This document shows, piece after piece, positions 8,901 through 18,630 of a DNA stretch of 64,000 bases. The stretch is from Paraburkholderia franconis (GTDB taxonomy: Bacteria; Pseudomonadota; Gammaproteobacteria; Burkholderiales; Burkholderiaceae). Location of the stretch: assembly GCF_009362735.1 (NCBI RefSeq), contig NZ_WHNP01000024.1, positions 1 through 64,000 on the forward strand, written 5' to 3'. Made by a program: the position numbers and the translations under genes. The first letter of the stretch is position 1. Each line of letters starts with the position of its first letter. Under the pieces are notes generated by a model, which was not told the DNA's origin, did no database searches, and saw only the letters and a program-made list of their open reading frames with translations.

Positions 8901-10167
8901 CGAGACTCGCGCCCGCGAGCGTCGTCCAGCGCGCGGCGTTTTCCTCGATGCTGCGCAACGTTTCCTGCACGCTCGTCGTGGGCGCGGCAGGCTGAGCAGG
9001 CGGATTCGCCCGCGTATAGGCGGGCGCGCGGAGCTGCGACATGCCACGGCGCGTGCCCGGCAGACCAGGCGGGCTTGCAGGACGCGTCGTCTGGGCCGAT
9101 GAGGAAGGCCCGGTCGAAATCGACTGGCTGCTCTGCGACCGCCCGCTCTGCGCGAGCGTGGCGGCGCGCAAAGACGCCGCGCGCGCCGACGACACAGCGG
9201 GATTCACCGACACGCCGCGCGCGGCCGCCTGGGCCGCCGCCTTCGACGATTGCAGCGCCGCAGTGCTGCCGAACACGGTCGGCGGCGTGGCCGCGACGCG
9301 CGCGCTTTCCATCGATGCCGGGATGCTCTCGCGCGAATGCGGGCGCTGCGCGTCGGCGCTGAGCCAGCCGGCGGGTGCCGTGGGCTCGGCAGGCGTCCAC
9401 GGCGTCGGACGGTTCGGCTGGCGGTTGCCCGCGCGGCTTCCCGCGCCGCTTCCCGCGCCGCCGCCCGTCATTCCGCTTGTAGTCCCACTCGCTATCCCAC
9501 TCGCAGCTGCGCTCGTCCCGCGCCCGATACCCGCAGCTGCCGCACCGGACGACGATACCGCCGATGCGCCCGAAGGCATTCCCATCGTCTCTTGCGCCAC
9601 ACCTGCGCTCGCCGCGCCAGCCGCCGCAGCATTCGAGCCGCGCGCCGTCGAGGGTGGCCGCCATACGGTCGGCCGCGCATAGCGTCCGTTGTTCTTCGGC
9701 GCCATCGTGTTGATGGGCGCGCTGCTATGCGCAGGCGCCGTATCGGTGGCGGCGCGGTGATGGCCGCGCGGCTCGTCGTCGCGGGCGCGCTTCGACAGCC
9801 CGAGCCCGAACGCGTCATTCGACCACGCGACGAACGACGACCACCTGAATCCGATCAGCCACGGCAGCGCGAGCCCGAGCAGACCGAGCATCACGAGCGG
9901 CGTCGCGACGCGCCCCATCAGGTGCGCGAACCCCGCCGCCAGCGCGTGACCGAACGCATCGAGCCCCGGCGCGTCGATCAGCGACGCCTCCAGCGTGCAA
10001 CTCGCGACCAGCACGCAGACAAAGCCGAGCCACAGCCTGATCGTGCCCGGACCGCGCAGCCCCGCGCCGCCCGGCAGCACGGACTTCACGAGACGCCACA
10101 CGAGGGGAAGAAACCAGACGGCGGAAGCGCCGAACCAGCCGAAAACTACCGTTTGCATGCTAGACAT
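5926..10167 (-). CDS. ftsK: DNA translocase FtsK with exceptionally long linker
   Basis: A protein of about 1413 residues in three parts. The N-terminus has about three to four membrane segments in the first 130 residues. Residues about 135-905 are a low-complexity Ala/Pro/Thr/Ser/Asp linker. The C-terminal motor (about 910-1400) contains Walker A GTTGSGKS, Walker B LIVVVIDELADLMMV, and a winged-helix gamma domain ending SREVLAPGPAE that reads KOPS-type DNA sites in this family. FtsK sits at the division septum, pumps DNA and helps resolve chromosome dimers with XerCD. The motor is complete, so the protein should be functional. The linker is much longer than that of typical short FtsK/SpoIIIE proteins. 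No SD is evident; ATG 10167 and ATG 10158 are both possible starts. Burkholderia often carry a second, shorter ftsK elsewhere (recollection, not seen here). Confidence 0.93.
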   Translation of the reverse strand: MSSMQTVVFGWFGASAVWFLPLVWRLVKSVLPGGAGLRGPGTIRLWLGFVCVLVASCTLEASLIDAPGLDAFGHALAAGFAHLMGRVATPLVMLGLLGLALPWLIGFRWSSFVAWSNDAFGLGLSKRARDDEPRGHHRAATDTAPAHSSAPINTMAPKNNGRYARPTVWRPPSTARGSNAAAAGAASAGVAQETMGMPSGASAVSSSGAAAAGIGRGTSAAASGIASGTTSGMTGGGAGSGAGSRAGNRQPNRPTPWTPAEPTAPAGWLSADAQRPHSRESIPASMESARVAATPPTVFGSTAALQSSKAAAQAAARGVSVNPAVSSARAASLRAATLAQSGRSQSSQSISTGPSSSAQTTRPASPPGLPGTRRGMSQLRAPAYTRANPPAQPAAPTTSVQETLRSIEENAARWTTLAGASLARRSAGDLSRIAETPPSATAVDQPAAAQTPPVAAPMTPVAPVPQTGMNAAIDAAGSGMAANVAAVTAVDQAVSALEAAIGARHAGNASTIAPQSDAADAVAHAQPSAVANAATAMEPVAVPGSAAEDEPRTSAANAAVAAASLTAREAAAPDATPPISADASDSTAGQSPDASHTAEPVAHTTVAAAPSEETNEDAATRIEVPHAPTTANVVADAQQPHAAAPDSPSANDDAISTVKPQPHAGAAHVTTQSQTAEPAIEQGSTTPSSSIASEIPAAHVDHEPADTARAAASPTATTTPAAYDAPTIDHAAESNQPEPQSNHPAAAHSNTAAEETESATEVAGQQPDHAQANEAAASRLAPWDAITQSVTLLRTASSHDRAPVSNASAYDAPVAPLHTISPLAVGGNPPDVEPADFANEEPQAHVASNIVRFPGAAPVATAQAPDQQAADSLAQPAHDEAPTPAQTPDAEDASQAQAPRPAVRGHSGPAFEFHAPSASHIELPGLDLLAPASADAEPVSEGKLAETSALIEQRLQEFKVPVTVVGASAGPVITRFEVEPALGVRGSQIVGLVKDLSRGLGLTSIRVVETIPGKTCMGLELPNAKRQTIRLSEILQADVYQKSTSNLTLAMGKDITGHPVVTDLAKAPHMLVAGTTGSGKSVAINAMIVSLLYKATPEDVRLIMIDPKMLELSVYEGIPHLLAPVVTDMKLAANALNWCVGEMEKRYRLMSAVGVRNLQGFNQKIRDAEAKEKKIGNPFSLTPDAPEPLSPLPLIVVVIDELADLMMVAGKKIEELIARLAQKARAAGIHLILATQRPSVDVITGLIKANIPTRVAFQVSSKIDSRTILDQMGAESLLGQGDMLFLPPGTGYPQRVHGAFVADEEVHRIVEHLKQFGEPEYVEGILDGPATDGGGAGQDLFGETPDAEADPLYDEAVAFVVRTRRASISAVQRQLRIGYNRAARLVEQMETAGLVSAMGINGSREVLAPGPAE

Positions 10168-10344
10168 CAACGAATGACGGGCGCGCGCTCGCGCAACCCG
10201 TCGAGTTTAATCGGACGAAGCATTCTGCTTCGAAGGCCGGCGTCGCATGCGGCGCGCGGGCATCGGCGCGTGATGCGGCAGCAACGCACGAGTGAGCGCC
10301 TCGACGCGCATCGTGCTCAGTGCGGACGCTCGCCGGCCGCGCCG

Positions 10345-10959
10345 TCATTGGCCGCGCCGCGCGAACACGAGGGTGTCGCCGTTGTTGAGGATCAGTTGCA
10401 GTTGCTGCGGCTTGCGCATGTCGACGCCCGAGTGCTCGACATGTGCGAGCGCATCGAGATACGCGGCTTCGATCTTGCCGCCCGGCGTCGCGCACGCCAT
10501 GCGCGTCCCCGCGAGCGGGCCGAAGCTGAGCTTGCCGTCCTTCAGCATGTAGGTGCCCGTATAGCGGTTGCATCCCGAGAAGCCGCTCGCTCGGCGCATG
10601 CCGCTTTCCGTCGACAGCACGAGCGTGACCGGTTCGCCGCTCGCGCCGCCCGGCACGTCGCGCGTGCCGCCGCCGGACATCTTCCAGCCGCTCAGTTGCC
10701 AGTCGGTGTTGTCGAGCAGCTGCGTCGCCGCCGGGTTGAAGGGATCGGGCGGCGCGGCTTCCACGTCGGGATGCTTCGGCATCGCGCAGGCGCCGAGCAG
10801 CGCGGCCATCGACACGGCGGCAAGCAGGGCCCGCGCGGTCGTCGCGTGTTTCGCGCGGCGTCGGAACGATGCCCACGATGCAGCGCCCGGTGCATTCGAC
10901 GATGCGCCGGATGTTGCGTTCGAGCTTGCGTCGCGTGGCGTGGCGGACGTGGGCTGCAT
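10345..10959 (-). CDS. META domain (HslJ-like) lipoprotein
   Basis: A 204-residue protein. An N-terminal polar stretch of about 40 residues leads to a lipoprotein signal peptide (LLAAVSMAALLGAC, lipidated Cys expected). The META/HslJ domain follows with LDNTDWQLSGWK, a SGFSGCNRYTGTYML core motif, LAGTRMAC and a C-terminal LILNNGDTLVFARR strand. In E. coli HslJ is a heat-inducible outer-membrane-associated protein linked to novobiocin resistance; its molecular role is unclear. AGAGAGGAA lies 7-8 bases before the ATG at 10959, deciding the start. The long polar n-region before the signal peptide is unusual; a start closer to the hydrophobic core is possible. Confidence 0.82.
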   Translation of the reverse strand: MQPTSATPRDASSNATSGASSNAPGAASWASFRRRAKHATTARALLAAVSMAALLGACAMPKHPDVEAAPPDPFNPAATQLLDNTDWQLSGWKMSGGGTRDVPGGASGEPVTLVLSTESGMRRASGFSGCNRYTGTYMLKDGKLSFGPLAGTRMACATPGGKIEAAYLDALAHVEHSGVDMRKPQQLQLILNNGDTLVFARRGQ

Positions 10960-11046
10960 GTCGTCGTTCCTCTCTAAACTGGCGAAGGCGTAAGGGTATC
11001 GCACTACGCTTGCCGCATGCGAGCGCAAACGCGCGCGGCAAAACAC

Positions 11047-11074
11047 ATAGGCGCGCCTATGCGCGCATAGGCGA
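11047..11074. promoter_or_regulatory. Overlapping perfect palindromes between the META gene and purT
   Basis: Positions 11047-11062 read CATAGGCGCGCCTATG, a perfect 16-base palindrome. Its right half also pairs with CATAGGCG at 11067-11074 across CGCG, forming a second perfect inverted repeat. The site lies in the 303-base divergent region, about 190-215 bases before purT and 90-115 before the META gene. Three head-to-head half-sites in 28 bases suggest a dimeric regulator or a cruciform. No regulator is identified. The rest of the intergenic region (10960-11262) shows only a GTTAACA-type AT patch before purT. Confidence 0.35.
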
Positions 11075-11262
11075 AATGCCCGGCGGCGCGGATGCGTCCA
11101 TGCACGATGCATCGCGTACAGCCGTTGCAATTCTCCGGCTCGAAGCGCGGCCTGCGGACGGTTTATCGGCACGCGCGGCGCGCAGGCGCAGGGGCCGCGC
11201 ATGTTAACATCGCCGCAGTCATTCATTCCACCCGCAGTTCGTAAAAATTCTCTGGAGTTTCC

Positions 11263-12477
11263 ATGCAGATCGGCCAACGCATCGGCACACCGCTTTCGAC
11301 TTCCGCCACGCGCGTGATGCTGCTCGGTGCGGGCGAACTGGGCAAGGAAGTGATCATCGCGCTGCAACGGCTCGGCGTCGAAGTGATCGCGGTCGATCGT
11401 TACCCGAACGCGCCGGGCCATCAGGTCGCGCATCGCGCGCACGTGATCGACATGACGGATGCGAAGGCTTTGCGCGCGCTCGTCGAACAGGAGCGCCCGC
11501 ATCTGATCGTGCCGGAAATCGAGGCCATCGCCACCGACGCGCTCGCCGCGCTCGAAACCGATGGCGTGGCCGAAGTGATCCCGACGGCGCGCGCGACGCA
11601 ACTGACGATGAACCGCGAAGGCATCCGCCGTCTTGCCGCCGAGGAACTCGGCCTGCCGACTTCGCCCTATGCATTCGCCGATTCGCTGGAAGAACTGAAG
11701 GCGGGCATCGCGAAGGTCGGCTATCCGTGTGTCGTGAAGCCGGTGATGTCGTCGTCGGGCAAGGGGCAGTCGGTGCTCAAGAGCGACGCCGACGTCGAAG
11801 CGGCATGGCAGTACGCAATGGCAGGCGGGCGCGTGAATTACGGGCGCGTGATCGTCGAAGGCTTTATCGACTTCGAGTATGAGATCACGCAACTGACCGT
11901 GCGCGCAATCGATCCCGCCACGCAGCTGACTTCGACCTACTACTGCGATCCCATCGGCCACGTGCAGGTGGCGGGCGATTACGTCGAATCGTGGCAGCCG
12001 CAGCCGATGAGCCCGCTCGCGCTCGAACGCTCGCGCGAAGTCGCGCACAAGGTGACGGCGGCGCTCGGCGGCCGGGGCCTCTTCGGCGTGGAACTTTTCG
12101 TGCGCGGCGATGACGTATGGTTTTCGGAAGTCAGTCCGCGTCCGCACGACACGGGGCTCGTGACGCTCGCATCGCAGCGTCTGTCCGAGTTCGAGTTGCA
12201 CGCGCGCGCGATCCTCGGTCTGCCCGTCGATACGTCGCTGCGCGCGCCGGGCGCATCGGCCGTGATCTACGGCGGGCTCGACGAAGCGGGCATCGCATTC
12301 GAAGGCGTCGCGCAGGCGCTCGCCGTGCCGGATGCGGATCTGCGCCTGTTCGGCAAGCCGGAGAGCTTCGTCAAGCGCCGCATGGGCGTGGCGCTCGCGA
12401 CGGGGCGCGACATCGGCGAAGCGCGTCAGCGCGCGAAGCAGGCAGCGGCGGCCGTGAAGCCGGTGTCGGCGAAGTAG
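11263..12477 (+). CDS. purT: Formate-dependent GAR transformylase PurT
   Basis: A 404-residue ATP-grasp protein beginning MQIGQRIGTPLSTSATRVML, with MLLGAGELGKEV (N-terminal Rossmann-like domain), ATP-grasp strands VVKPVMSSSGKGQS and SEVSPRPHDTGLVTL near residue 285-300. Length and motifs match PurT throughout. It uses ATP and formate to formylate glycinamide ribonucleotide, the folate-independent third step of purine synthesis in the cytoplasm. TCTGGAG lies about 8 bases before the ATG. The purine gene purD is elsewhere in this window (38972-40249) but unlinked. The upstream palindrome cluster at 11047-11074 is a candidate control element. Confidence 0.96.
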   Translation: MQIGQRIGTPLSTSATRVMLLGAGELGKEVIIALQRLGVEVIAVDRYPNAPGHQVAHRAHVIDMTDAKALRALVEQERPHLIVPEIEAIATDALAALETDGVAEVIPTARATQLTMNREGIRRLAAEELGLPTSPYAFADSLEELKAGIAKVGYPCVVKPVMSSSGKGQSVLKSDADVEAAWQYAMAGGRVNYGRVIVEGFIDFEYEITQLTVRAIDPATQLTSTYYCDPIGHVQVAGDYVESWQPQPMSPLALERSREVAHKVTAALGGRGLFGVELFVRGDDVWFSEVSPRPHDTGLVTLASQRLSEFELHARAILGLPVDTSLRAPGASAVIYGGLDEAGIAFEGVAQALAVPDADLRLFGKPESFVKRRMGVALATGRDIGEARQRAKQAAAAVKPVSAK

Positions 12478-12513
12478 TCGGTACGTAGATGCGGCGCAGG
12501 TGAGGAGCAGCAT

Positions 12514-12729
12514 GTGAAAGCGAAGCGGGCAGGTGGTGCGCAACGCGGCGGACTTGTGCGGCGTGCCGCGCTGCTCGCATCGGCCGTCGTGTTGATGGCG
12601 GCGCTGAGCGGCTGCGGTCTTGCTGCCGCGCCATGCCGGATTGCATCAGCGGGGCTGAAGATCGTGCCCGTGGTCGGCCACGCCGCCGCCGCGCCGACGG
12701 ACGCATGCGCCGACGTGATCGATCCTTGA
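12514..12729 (+). CDS. Small predicted lipoprotein (71 aa, DUF6726-like)
   Basis: A 71-residue frame starting with GTG at 12514, inside an ATGTGA string preceded by GAGGAG. The protein has a basic N-terminus, a hydrophobic core (AALLASAVVLMAALSGC) with a lipobox ending LSGC, and a short mature part with two further Cys and a VVGHAAAAPTDACADVIDP tail. Short lipoproteins of this layout are common next to purT in Burkholderia-type genomes as far as I recall; the family name is tentative. It begins 36 bases after purT and may be co-transcribed. Function unknown. Confidence 0.65.
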   Translation: MKAKRAGGAQRGGLVRRAALLASAVVLMAALSGCGLAAAPCRIASAGLKIVPVVGHAAAAPTDACADVIDP

Positions 12730-12804
12730 GCCGCGCTCGTTGTCGTTCGGTTGTGCGATGAGGCGACAGCGGCGTCGCTGCGTCATTCAGAAACGAGGCT
12801 TTCG

Positions 12805-13176
12805 ATGAGCATGAGGCAGTATGCGTTGATGGGCGTGCTGACGATCGCCGCTGTGTCGGGCGCGGCCCGCGCTGCGGACCTGATGCCGCTGCCGGACATC
12901 AGGACCACCCATCGCGTGACGCAGAAATACACCTGTGCGACGGGCCGCATTCTGCACGTCACGTATCTGAACACGAGCAACGGACAGAGCTTCGCGATCC
13001 TGCCCGTCAAGGGCAAGCAGATGCTGTTCGTCAACGTGCTGTCGGGATCGGGCGCGAAGTATCAGGCGGCGAGCTATACATGGTGGACGAAAGGCCCGCA
13101 GGCCACGCTGTACGACACAATGCTCGGAGAGAATGCGCCGCCGATGCTGTCCGATTGCGTGACGATCGTGCGCTGA
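12805..13176 (+). CDS. MliC-type lysozyme inhibitor, periplasmic
   Basis: A 123-residue protein with a signal peptide (MSMRQYALMGVLTIAAVSGA through ARA) and a mature domain of about 100 residues carrying YTCATGRILHVTYLN, SGSGAKYQAASYTWWTKG and a final disulfide-capable Cys (LSDCVTIVR). The SGAxY...YxWWTKG pattern is the lysozyme-binding signature of the MliC/PliC family, which inserts into the active site of c-type lysozyme. No lipobox is present, so the soluble periplasmic form is expected. The ATG at 12805 is preceded by GAGG; an in-frame ATG at 12751 has no signal-like region directly after it. The gene follows the small lipoprotein by 75 bases. Confidence 0.85.
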   Translation: MSMRQYALMGVLTIAAVSGAARAADLMPLPDIRTTHRVTQKYTCATGRILHVTYLNTSNGQSFAILPVKGKQMLFVNVLSGSGAKYQAASYTWWTKGPQATLYDTMLGENAPPMLSDCVTIVR

Positions 13177-13213
13177 TGCTCTGCTAATGCGTTGCTAATG
13201 CCTCGCTGATGCC

Positions 13214-13241
13214 GCCCGGCGCAGTTACGCCCGCGCCGGGC
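13214..13241. terminator. GC-rich hairpin downstream of the MliC-like gene
   Basis: GCCCGGCGC (13214-13222) pairs perfectly with GCGCCGGGC (13233-13241) across a 10-base loop, 38 bases after the stop at 13176. There is no clear U-tract, so it may be a transcript-end hairpin or a weak terminator. The rest of the 308-base gap up to 13484 shows three short GCTAATGC-like direct repeats (13183-13213) and nothing else recognisable. Confidence 0.35.
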
Positions 13242-13484
13242 CCGACCCTCGTTCCGCTTTAAATTCCCTCGCGCCTCACGTTGCGCCCGCTCATTGCTCG
13301 CGGCCTGCCCCACGCATCGTGGACGCACGCCGACACGATTTCCCCACCCGGAGTAAGCTGTCTGCGACGCACAAGCCGCGCTTCTTCCTGATGCCGTTGC
13401 GCGGCCGTCATCGTTTTCGATCATCCTTGTCCGCGCGCCGCGATGGCGGCCCGGTCTGCGTTCGTTCGTCAAGCGGGACTTCAC

Positions 13485-15137
13485 ATGAAAGCATCGGATC
13501 TGTTCGTCAAATCGCTGGAAGCGGAAGGCGTCGAGTACGTGTTCGGCATTCCCGGCGAAGAAAATCTCGATCTCCTCGAATCGCTGCGCCGCTCCCGGAT
13601 CAAGCTCGTCCTCACCCGCCACGAACAGGCGGCCGGTTTCATGGCCGCGACCTATGGCCGCCTCACGGGCCGCACGGGCGTCTGCCTGTCGACGCTCGGA
13701 CCGGGCGCGACCAACTTCGTGACAGCGGCCGCCTACGCGCAGCTCGGCGGCATGCCGATGCTGATGGTCACGGGCCAGAAGCCGATCAAGTCGAGCAAGC
13801 AGGGCCACTTCCAGATCGTCGATGTCGTGCGGATGATGGAGCCGCTCACCAAGTACACGCGGCAGATCGTGTCGATCGGCAATATTCCCGCGTCGGTGCG
13901 CGAGGCGTTCCGTCAGGCCGAAGAAGAGCGCCCGGGTGCCACGCATCTCGAACTGCCCGAAGACGTCGCGCACGAAGAGGGCGACGGCAAGCCGATTCCG
14001 AAGAGCTACAGCCGCCGGCCCGTCGCCGAAGAGAAGGCCGTCGAGCGCGCGGTGAAGGCCATCGCGGACGCGAAGCATCCGATCCTGATGATCGGCGCGG
14101 GCGGCAACCGCAAGACCACGCGCAAGATGCTGCGCGAATTCGTCGACCAGATCGGCATCCCGTTCTTCACGACGCAGATGGGCAAGGGCGTGATCGACGA
14201 ATCGCATCCGCTGTGGCTCGGCAACGCGACGCTGTCGGACGGCGACTTCGTGCACCGCGCGATCGATCACGCGGACTGCATCATCAATGTCGGCCACGAC
14301 GTGATCGAAAAGCCGCCGTTCTTCATGCGCGGCGCCGATGCGGGCGAGAAGACGGTGATTCACGTCAACTTTCTCGGCGCGGAAGTGGACCCCGTGTACT
14401 TCCCGCAGATCGAAGTGGTCGGCGATATCGCCAATGCCGTGTGGCAAATGAAGGAGGCGTTGCAGGGCAAGGGCGACCATTGGGACTTCGCGCGCTTCAA
14501 GGAGATCAAGGAGCATTTCGAAGCGCATCTCGCGAAGGGCCAGCACGACGACCGCTTCCCGATGTACCCGGTGCGCATCGTCAACGATGTGTACGAGACG
14601 ACGCCCGTCGACGGGATCATCTGTCTCGACAACGGCATGTACAAGATCTGGTTCGCGCGCTACTACCGCGCGCACGAGCCGAACTCGCTGCTGCTCGACA
14701 ATGCGCTCGCGTCGATGGGTGCGGGGCTGCCGTCGGCGATCGCGACGAAGATCGTGCTGCCCGAGCGCAAGGTGATGGCCGTGTGCGGCGACGGCGGCTT
14801 CATGATGAACTCGCAGGAGCTCGAGACGGCCGTGCGCCTCAAGCTCGACCTCGTCGTGCTGATCCTGCGCGACGACGCGTTCGGCATGATCCGCTGGAAG
14901 CAGGAGAACATGAATTTCCCCGACTACGGGATGACGCTCAAGAACCCCGATTTCGTCGACTACGCGAAGAGCTATGGCGCGCAGGGACACCGGATCGCGT
15001 CGGCGGCCGAATTCGCGCCGCTCGTACGCGAGTGCTTCGCGACGCCGGGCGTGCATGTGATCGACGTGCCCATCGACTACTCGGACAACGAGCGCGTGCT
15101 CAATCGCGAGATCAAGCGGCTGTCGGCGCAGCTTTGA
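13485..15137 (+). CDS. Thiamine-diphosphate enzyme, acetolactate synthase-like
   Basis: A 550-residue protein of the TPP-dependent decarboxylase/synthase superfamily. The N-terminal Pyr domain has YVFGIPGEENLDLLESL and the catalytic glutamate in TRHEQAAGFMAATYGRLTG. The central domain is Rossmann-like, and the C-terminal PP domain has CGDGGFMMNSQELETAVR plus LILRDDAFGMIRWKQ, which binds Mg-TPP. The pattern is closest to catabolic acetolactate synthases (AlsS type), which condense two pyruvates to acetolactate. Other carboligases or decarboxylases are possible because specificity is not readable from motifs. ATG 13485 aligns with family starts; a frame start at 13443 would add 14 residues. The aldehyde dehydrogenase gene follows after 88 bases on the same strand, suggesting a shared substrate flow. 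Confidence 0.82.
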   Translation: MKASDLFVKSLEAEGVEYVFGIPGEENLDLLESLRRSRIKLVLTRHEQAAGFMAATYGRLTGRTGVCLSTLGPGATNFVTAAAYAQLGGMPMLMVTGQKPIKSSKQGHFQIVDVVRMMEPLTKYTRQIVSIGNIPASVREAFRQAEEERPGATHLELPEDVAHEEGDGKPIPKSYSRRPVAEEKAVERAVKAIADAKHPILMIGAGGNRKTTRKMLREFVDQIGIPFFTTQMGKGVIDESHPLWLGNATLSDGDFVHRAIDHADCIINVGHDVIEKPPFFMRGADAGEKTVIHVNFLGAEVDPVYFPQIEVVGDIANAVWQMKEALQGKGDHWDFARFKEIKEHFEAHLAKGQHDDRFPMYPVRIVNDVYETTPVDGIICLDNGMYKIWFARYYRAHEPNSLLLDNALASMGAGLPSAIATKIVLPERKVMAVCGDGGFMMNSQELETAVRLKLDLVVLILRDDAFGMIRWKQENMNFPDYGMTLKNPDFVDYAKSYGAQGHRIASAAEFAPLVRECFATPGVHVIDVPIDYSDNERVLNREIKRLSAQL

Positions 15138-15225
15138 CATGTCGCCGCATTTTCCCGGCGCGCGGCGCGGCGGACGCGGAACGGCCGTCGCTGCGCTCCT
15201 TTGATCGGATCAAGGAGAACGTGTC

Positions 15226-16662
15226 ATGTTGCAGAAGAGTTACCCGTACTACCTCGCGAATGTTGCGGTAGCCGCGAACACCGATCTCGAAGTCACCGAC
15301 AAGTTCAGCGGCGAAGTCGCGACACGCGTCGCGCTCGCCGATGCGGCAGCGATCGACAAGGCGATTGGCCTCGCCGTCGCCGCGATGCCCGAGCTGCGCG
15401 CGTTTCCGCCGTTCAAGCGCCAGGCCGTGCTCGAACATTGCGTGAAGCGCTTTCGCGAGCGCTTCGACGAACTGGCGATGGCGCTGTGCATCGAGGCAGG
15501 CAAGCCAATCAACGATTCGCGCGGCGAAGTCACGCGCCTCATCGATACGTTCAAGGTCGCGGCGGAAGAATCGGTGCGCATCGACGGCGACATCATCAAC
15601 CTCGAAATCTCGCAGCGCGCGAAGGGCTATCACGCGTACGTGAAACGCGTGCCCATCGGGCCGTGCTCGTTCATCTCGCCGTTCAACTTTCCGCTGAATC
15701 TGGCTGCGCACAAGGTCGCGCCGGCGCTCGCGGCAGGCGTGCCGTTCGTGCTGAAGCCGGCGAGCCGCACGCCGATCGGCGCGCTGATCATCGGCGAAGT
15801 GCTCGCGGAAACGGATCTGCCGAAAGGCGCGTTCTCGATCCTGCCCGCGCATCGCGACGGCGCCGATCTCTTCACCACCGACGAGCGCTTCAAGCTGCTG
15901 TCGTTCACGGGCTCGCCCGCCGTCGGCTGGGACCTGAAGGCGAAGGCGGGCAAGAAGAAGGTGATCCTGGAACTGGGCGGCAATGCGGCTGCGATCGTCG
16001 ATGGCGATCAGCGCGACAAGCTCGATTACGTCGTCGACCGTCTCGCGTTCGGCGCGTTCTATCAGTCGGGGCAAAGCTGCATTGGCGTGCAGCGGATTCT
16101 TGCGCACGCATCGCTGTACGACGCGCTGCGCGAGAAGCTGATCGCGAAGACAAAGTCGCTGAAGATGGGCGATCCGAAGGACGAAAAGACTTTCGTCGGG
16201 CCAATGATCTCCGAATCCGAATCGCGGCGGCTCGCGGGCTGGATGGAGAGCGCCGTGAAGGCGGGCGCGAAGATCGTCGCGGGCGGCAAGGTGGACGGCG
16301 CGATGTTCGAAGCGACGCTGCTCGAACACGTCGGGCGCGACACCGACCTGTACCGGAAGGAGGCGTTCGGGCCGGTGGCGATTCTCGAAAAGTTCGACGA
16401 TTTCAAAAGCGCGCTCGCGACCGTCAACGACAGCGACTTCGGATTGCAGGCGGGCGTCTTCACCGATTCGCTCGCGCACGCGCATCAGGCGTGGGACGAA
16501 CTGGAAGTGGGCGGCGTGGTCATCAACGATGTGCCGTCGTTCCGCGTCGACAACATGCCGTATGGCGGCGTGAAGGACTCGGGGCTCGGGCGCGAGGGCA
16601 TCCGCTACGCGATCGAGGACATGACGGAGCCGCGCCTGATGGTGATGCGCGAGACGTGGTGA
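15226..16662 (+). CDS. Aldehyde dehydrogenase family protein
   Basis: A 478-residue NAD(P)-dependent aldehyde dehydrogenase. Landmarks are PFNFPLNLAAHKVAPALAAG, the coenzyme loop FTGSPAVGWDLK, the general base Glu in KVILELGGNAA, the nucleophilic Cys in FYQSGQSCIGVQRI and the C-terminal GGVKDSGLGREG. The enzyme is cytoplasmic and oxidises an aldehyde to an acid; the natural substrate is unknown. The active-site SCIGVQRI form resembles succinate- or phosphono-aldehyde type enzymes more than betaine aldehyde dehydrogenases (weak inference). CAAGGAG precedes the ATG by 6-7 bases. Placement directly after the acetolactate synthase-like gene suggests one operon. Confidence 0.88.
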   Translation: MLQKSYPYYLANVAVAANTDLEVTDKFSGEVATRVALADAAAIDKAIGLAVAAMPELRAFPPFKRQAVLEHCVKRFRERFDELAMALCIEAGKPINDSRGEVTRLIDTFKVAAEESVRIDGDIINLEISQRAKGYHAYVKRVPIGPCSFISPFNFPLNLAAHKVAPALAAGVPFVLKPASRTPIGALIIGEVLAETDLPKGAFSILPAHRDGADLFTTDERFKLLSFTGSPAVGWDLKAKAGKKKVILELGGNAAAIVDGDQRDKLDYVVDRLAFGAFYQSGQSCIGVQRILAHASLYDALREKLIAKTKSLKMGDPKDEKTFVGPMISESESRRLAGWMESAVKAGAKIVAGGKVDGAMFEATLLEHVGRDTDLYRKEAFGPVAILEKFDDFKSALATVNDSDFGLQAGVFTDSLAHAHQAWDELEVGGVVINDVPSFRVDNMPYGGVKDSGLGREGIRYAIEDMTEPRLMVMRETW

Positions 16663-16884
16663 GATTGGGTGAACATGGGCGGGGCGCTGGCCGATGCGGG
16701 CTGTTTGCTGCGTCATGCGCGTGTCAGGCGGCTGTCACCGGATTGACTCGTTCGCCGTCTACGCTGCCCGCGTCGGACACGGTCCGTCCCCGCTCGAGAC
16801 GGACGGCGTGCCGGACGACGGGGCGGCCGCCCCCGGGTCGACGCGGGCCCGCTTCGCGTGAGAACAGGCCTCGGGCCGAAGTGC

Positions 16885-17126
16885 TACAATACCGGCCTTT
16901 CCGGCGGATGTTTCCGCCGGCCGGAGCCGGCCGCATGCTTGCCGATACCTGGTGATACCAGAACGGACCTTGTGCGGGACGCCGTGGCTCCGCCTTCATC
17001 CTGATGCCCTCCGCGGCCCCGGCCGCTGCAGAAGAAGCTGCAAGAGAGTTTGAGCGGACGCCCGGGCGCCCGCCTTTGGCAACGCGCAAGCTGTTCCGCC
17101 CAAGCGCATTTTTAGCGAAAGCCACC
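16885..17126 (+). promoter_or_regulatory. Candidate promoter and long structured leader of rhlE
   Basis: A TACAAT box at 16885-16890 is followed by about 235 untranslated bases before the rhlE ATG. The leader contains a perfect hairpin (CCGGCGGA 16901-16908 with TCCGCCGG 16913-16920, TGTT loop) and a second small one (CTGGT 16949-16953 with ACCAG 16957-16961). The frame upstream of the ATG is open from 17004 but has no SD and no family similarity. No convincing -35 box is seen. Long leaders are common in cold-inducible RNA helicase genes, so post-transcriptional control is plausible. The rest of the 464-base gap (16663-16884) shows no gene. Confidence 0.35.
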
Positions 17127-18584
<1,458 letters not shown>

Positions 18585-18630
18585 TATCGTGCGGCCGTTG
18601 GTGTTCAAGCCGAACGGCGAGACAAGCTGA

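Noticed and set aside
10960..12543. Upstream extension of the META-domain frame over purT on the other strand
   Set aside because: The frame stays open, but the lipoprotein signal peptide and ribosome binding site fix the start at 10959.
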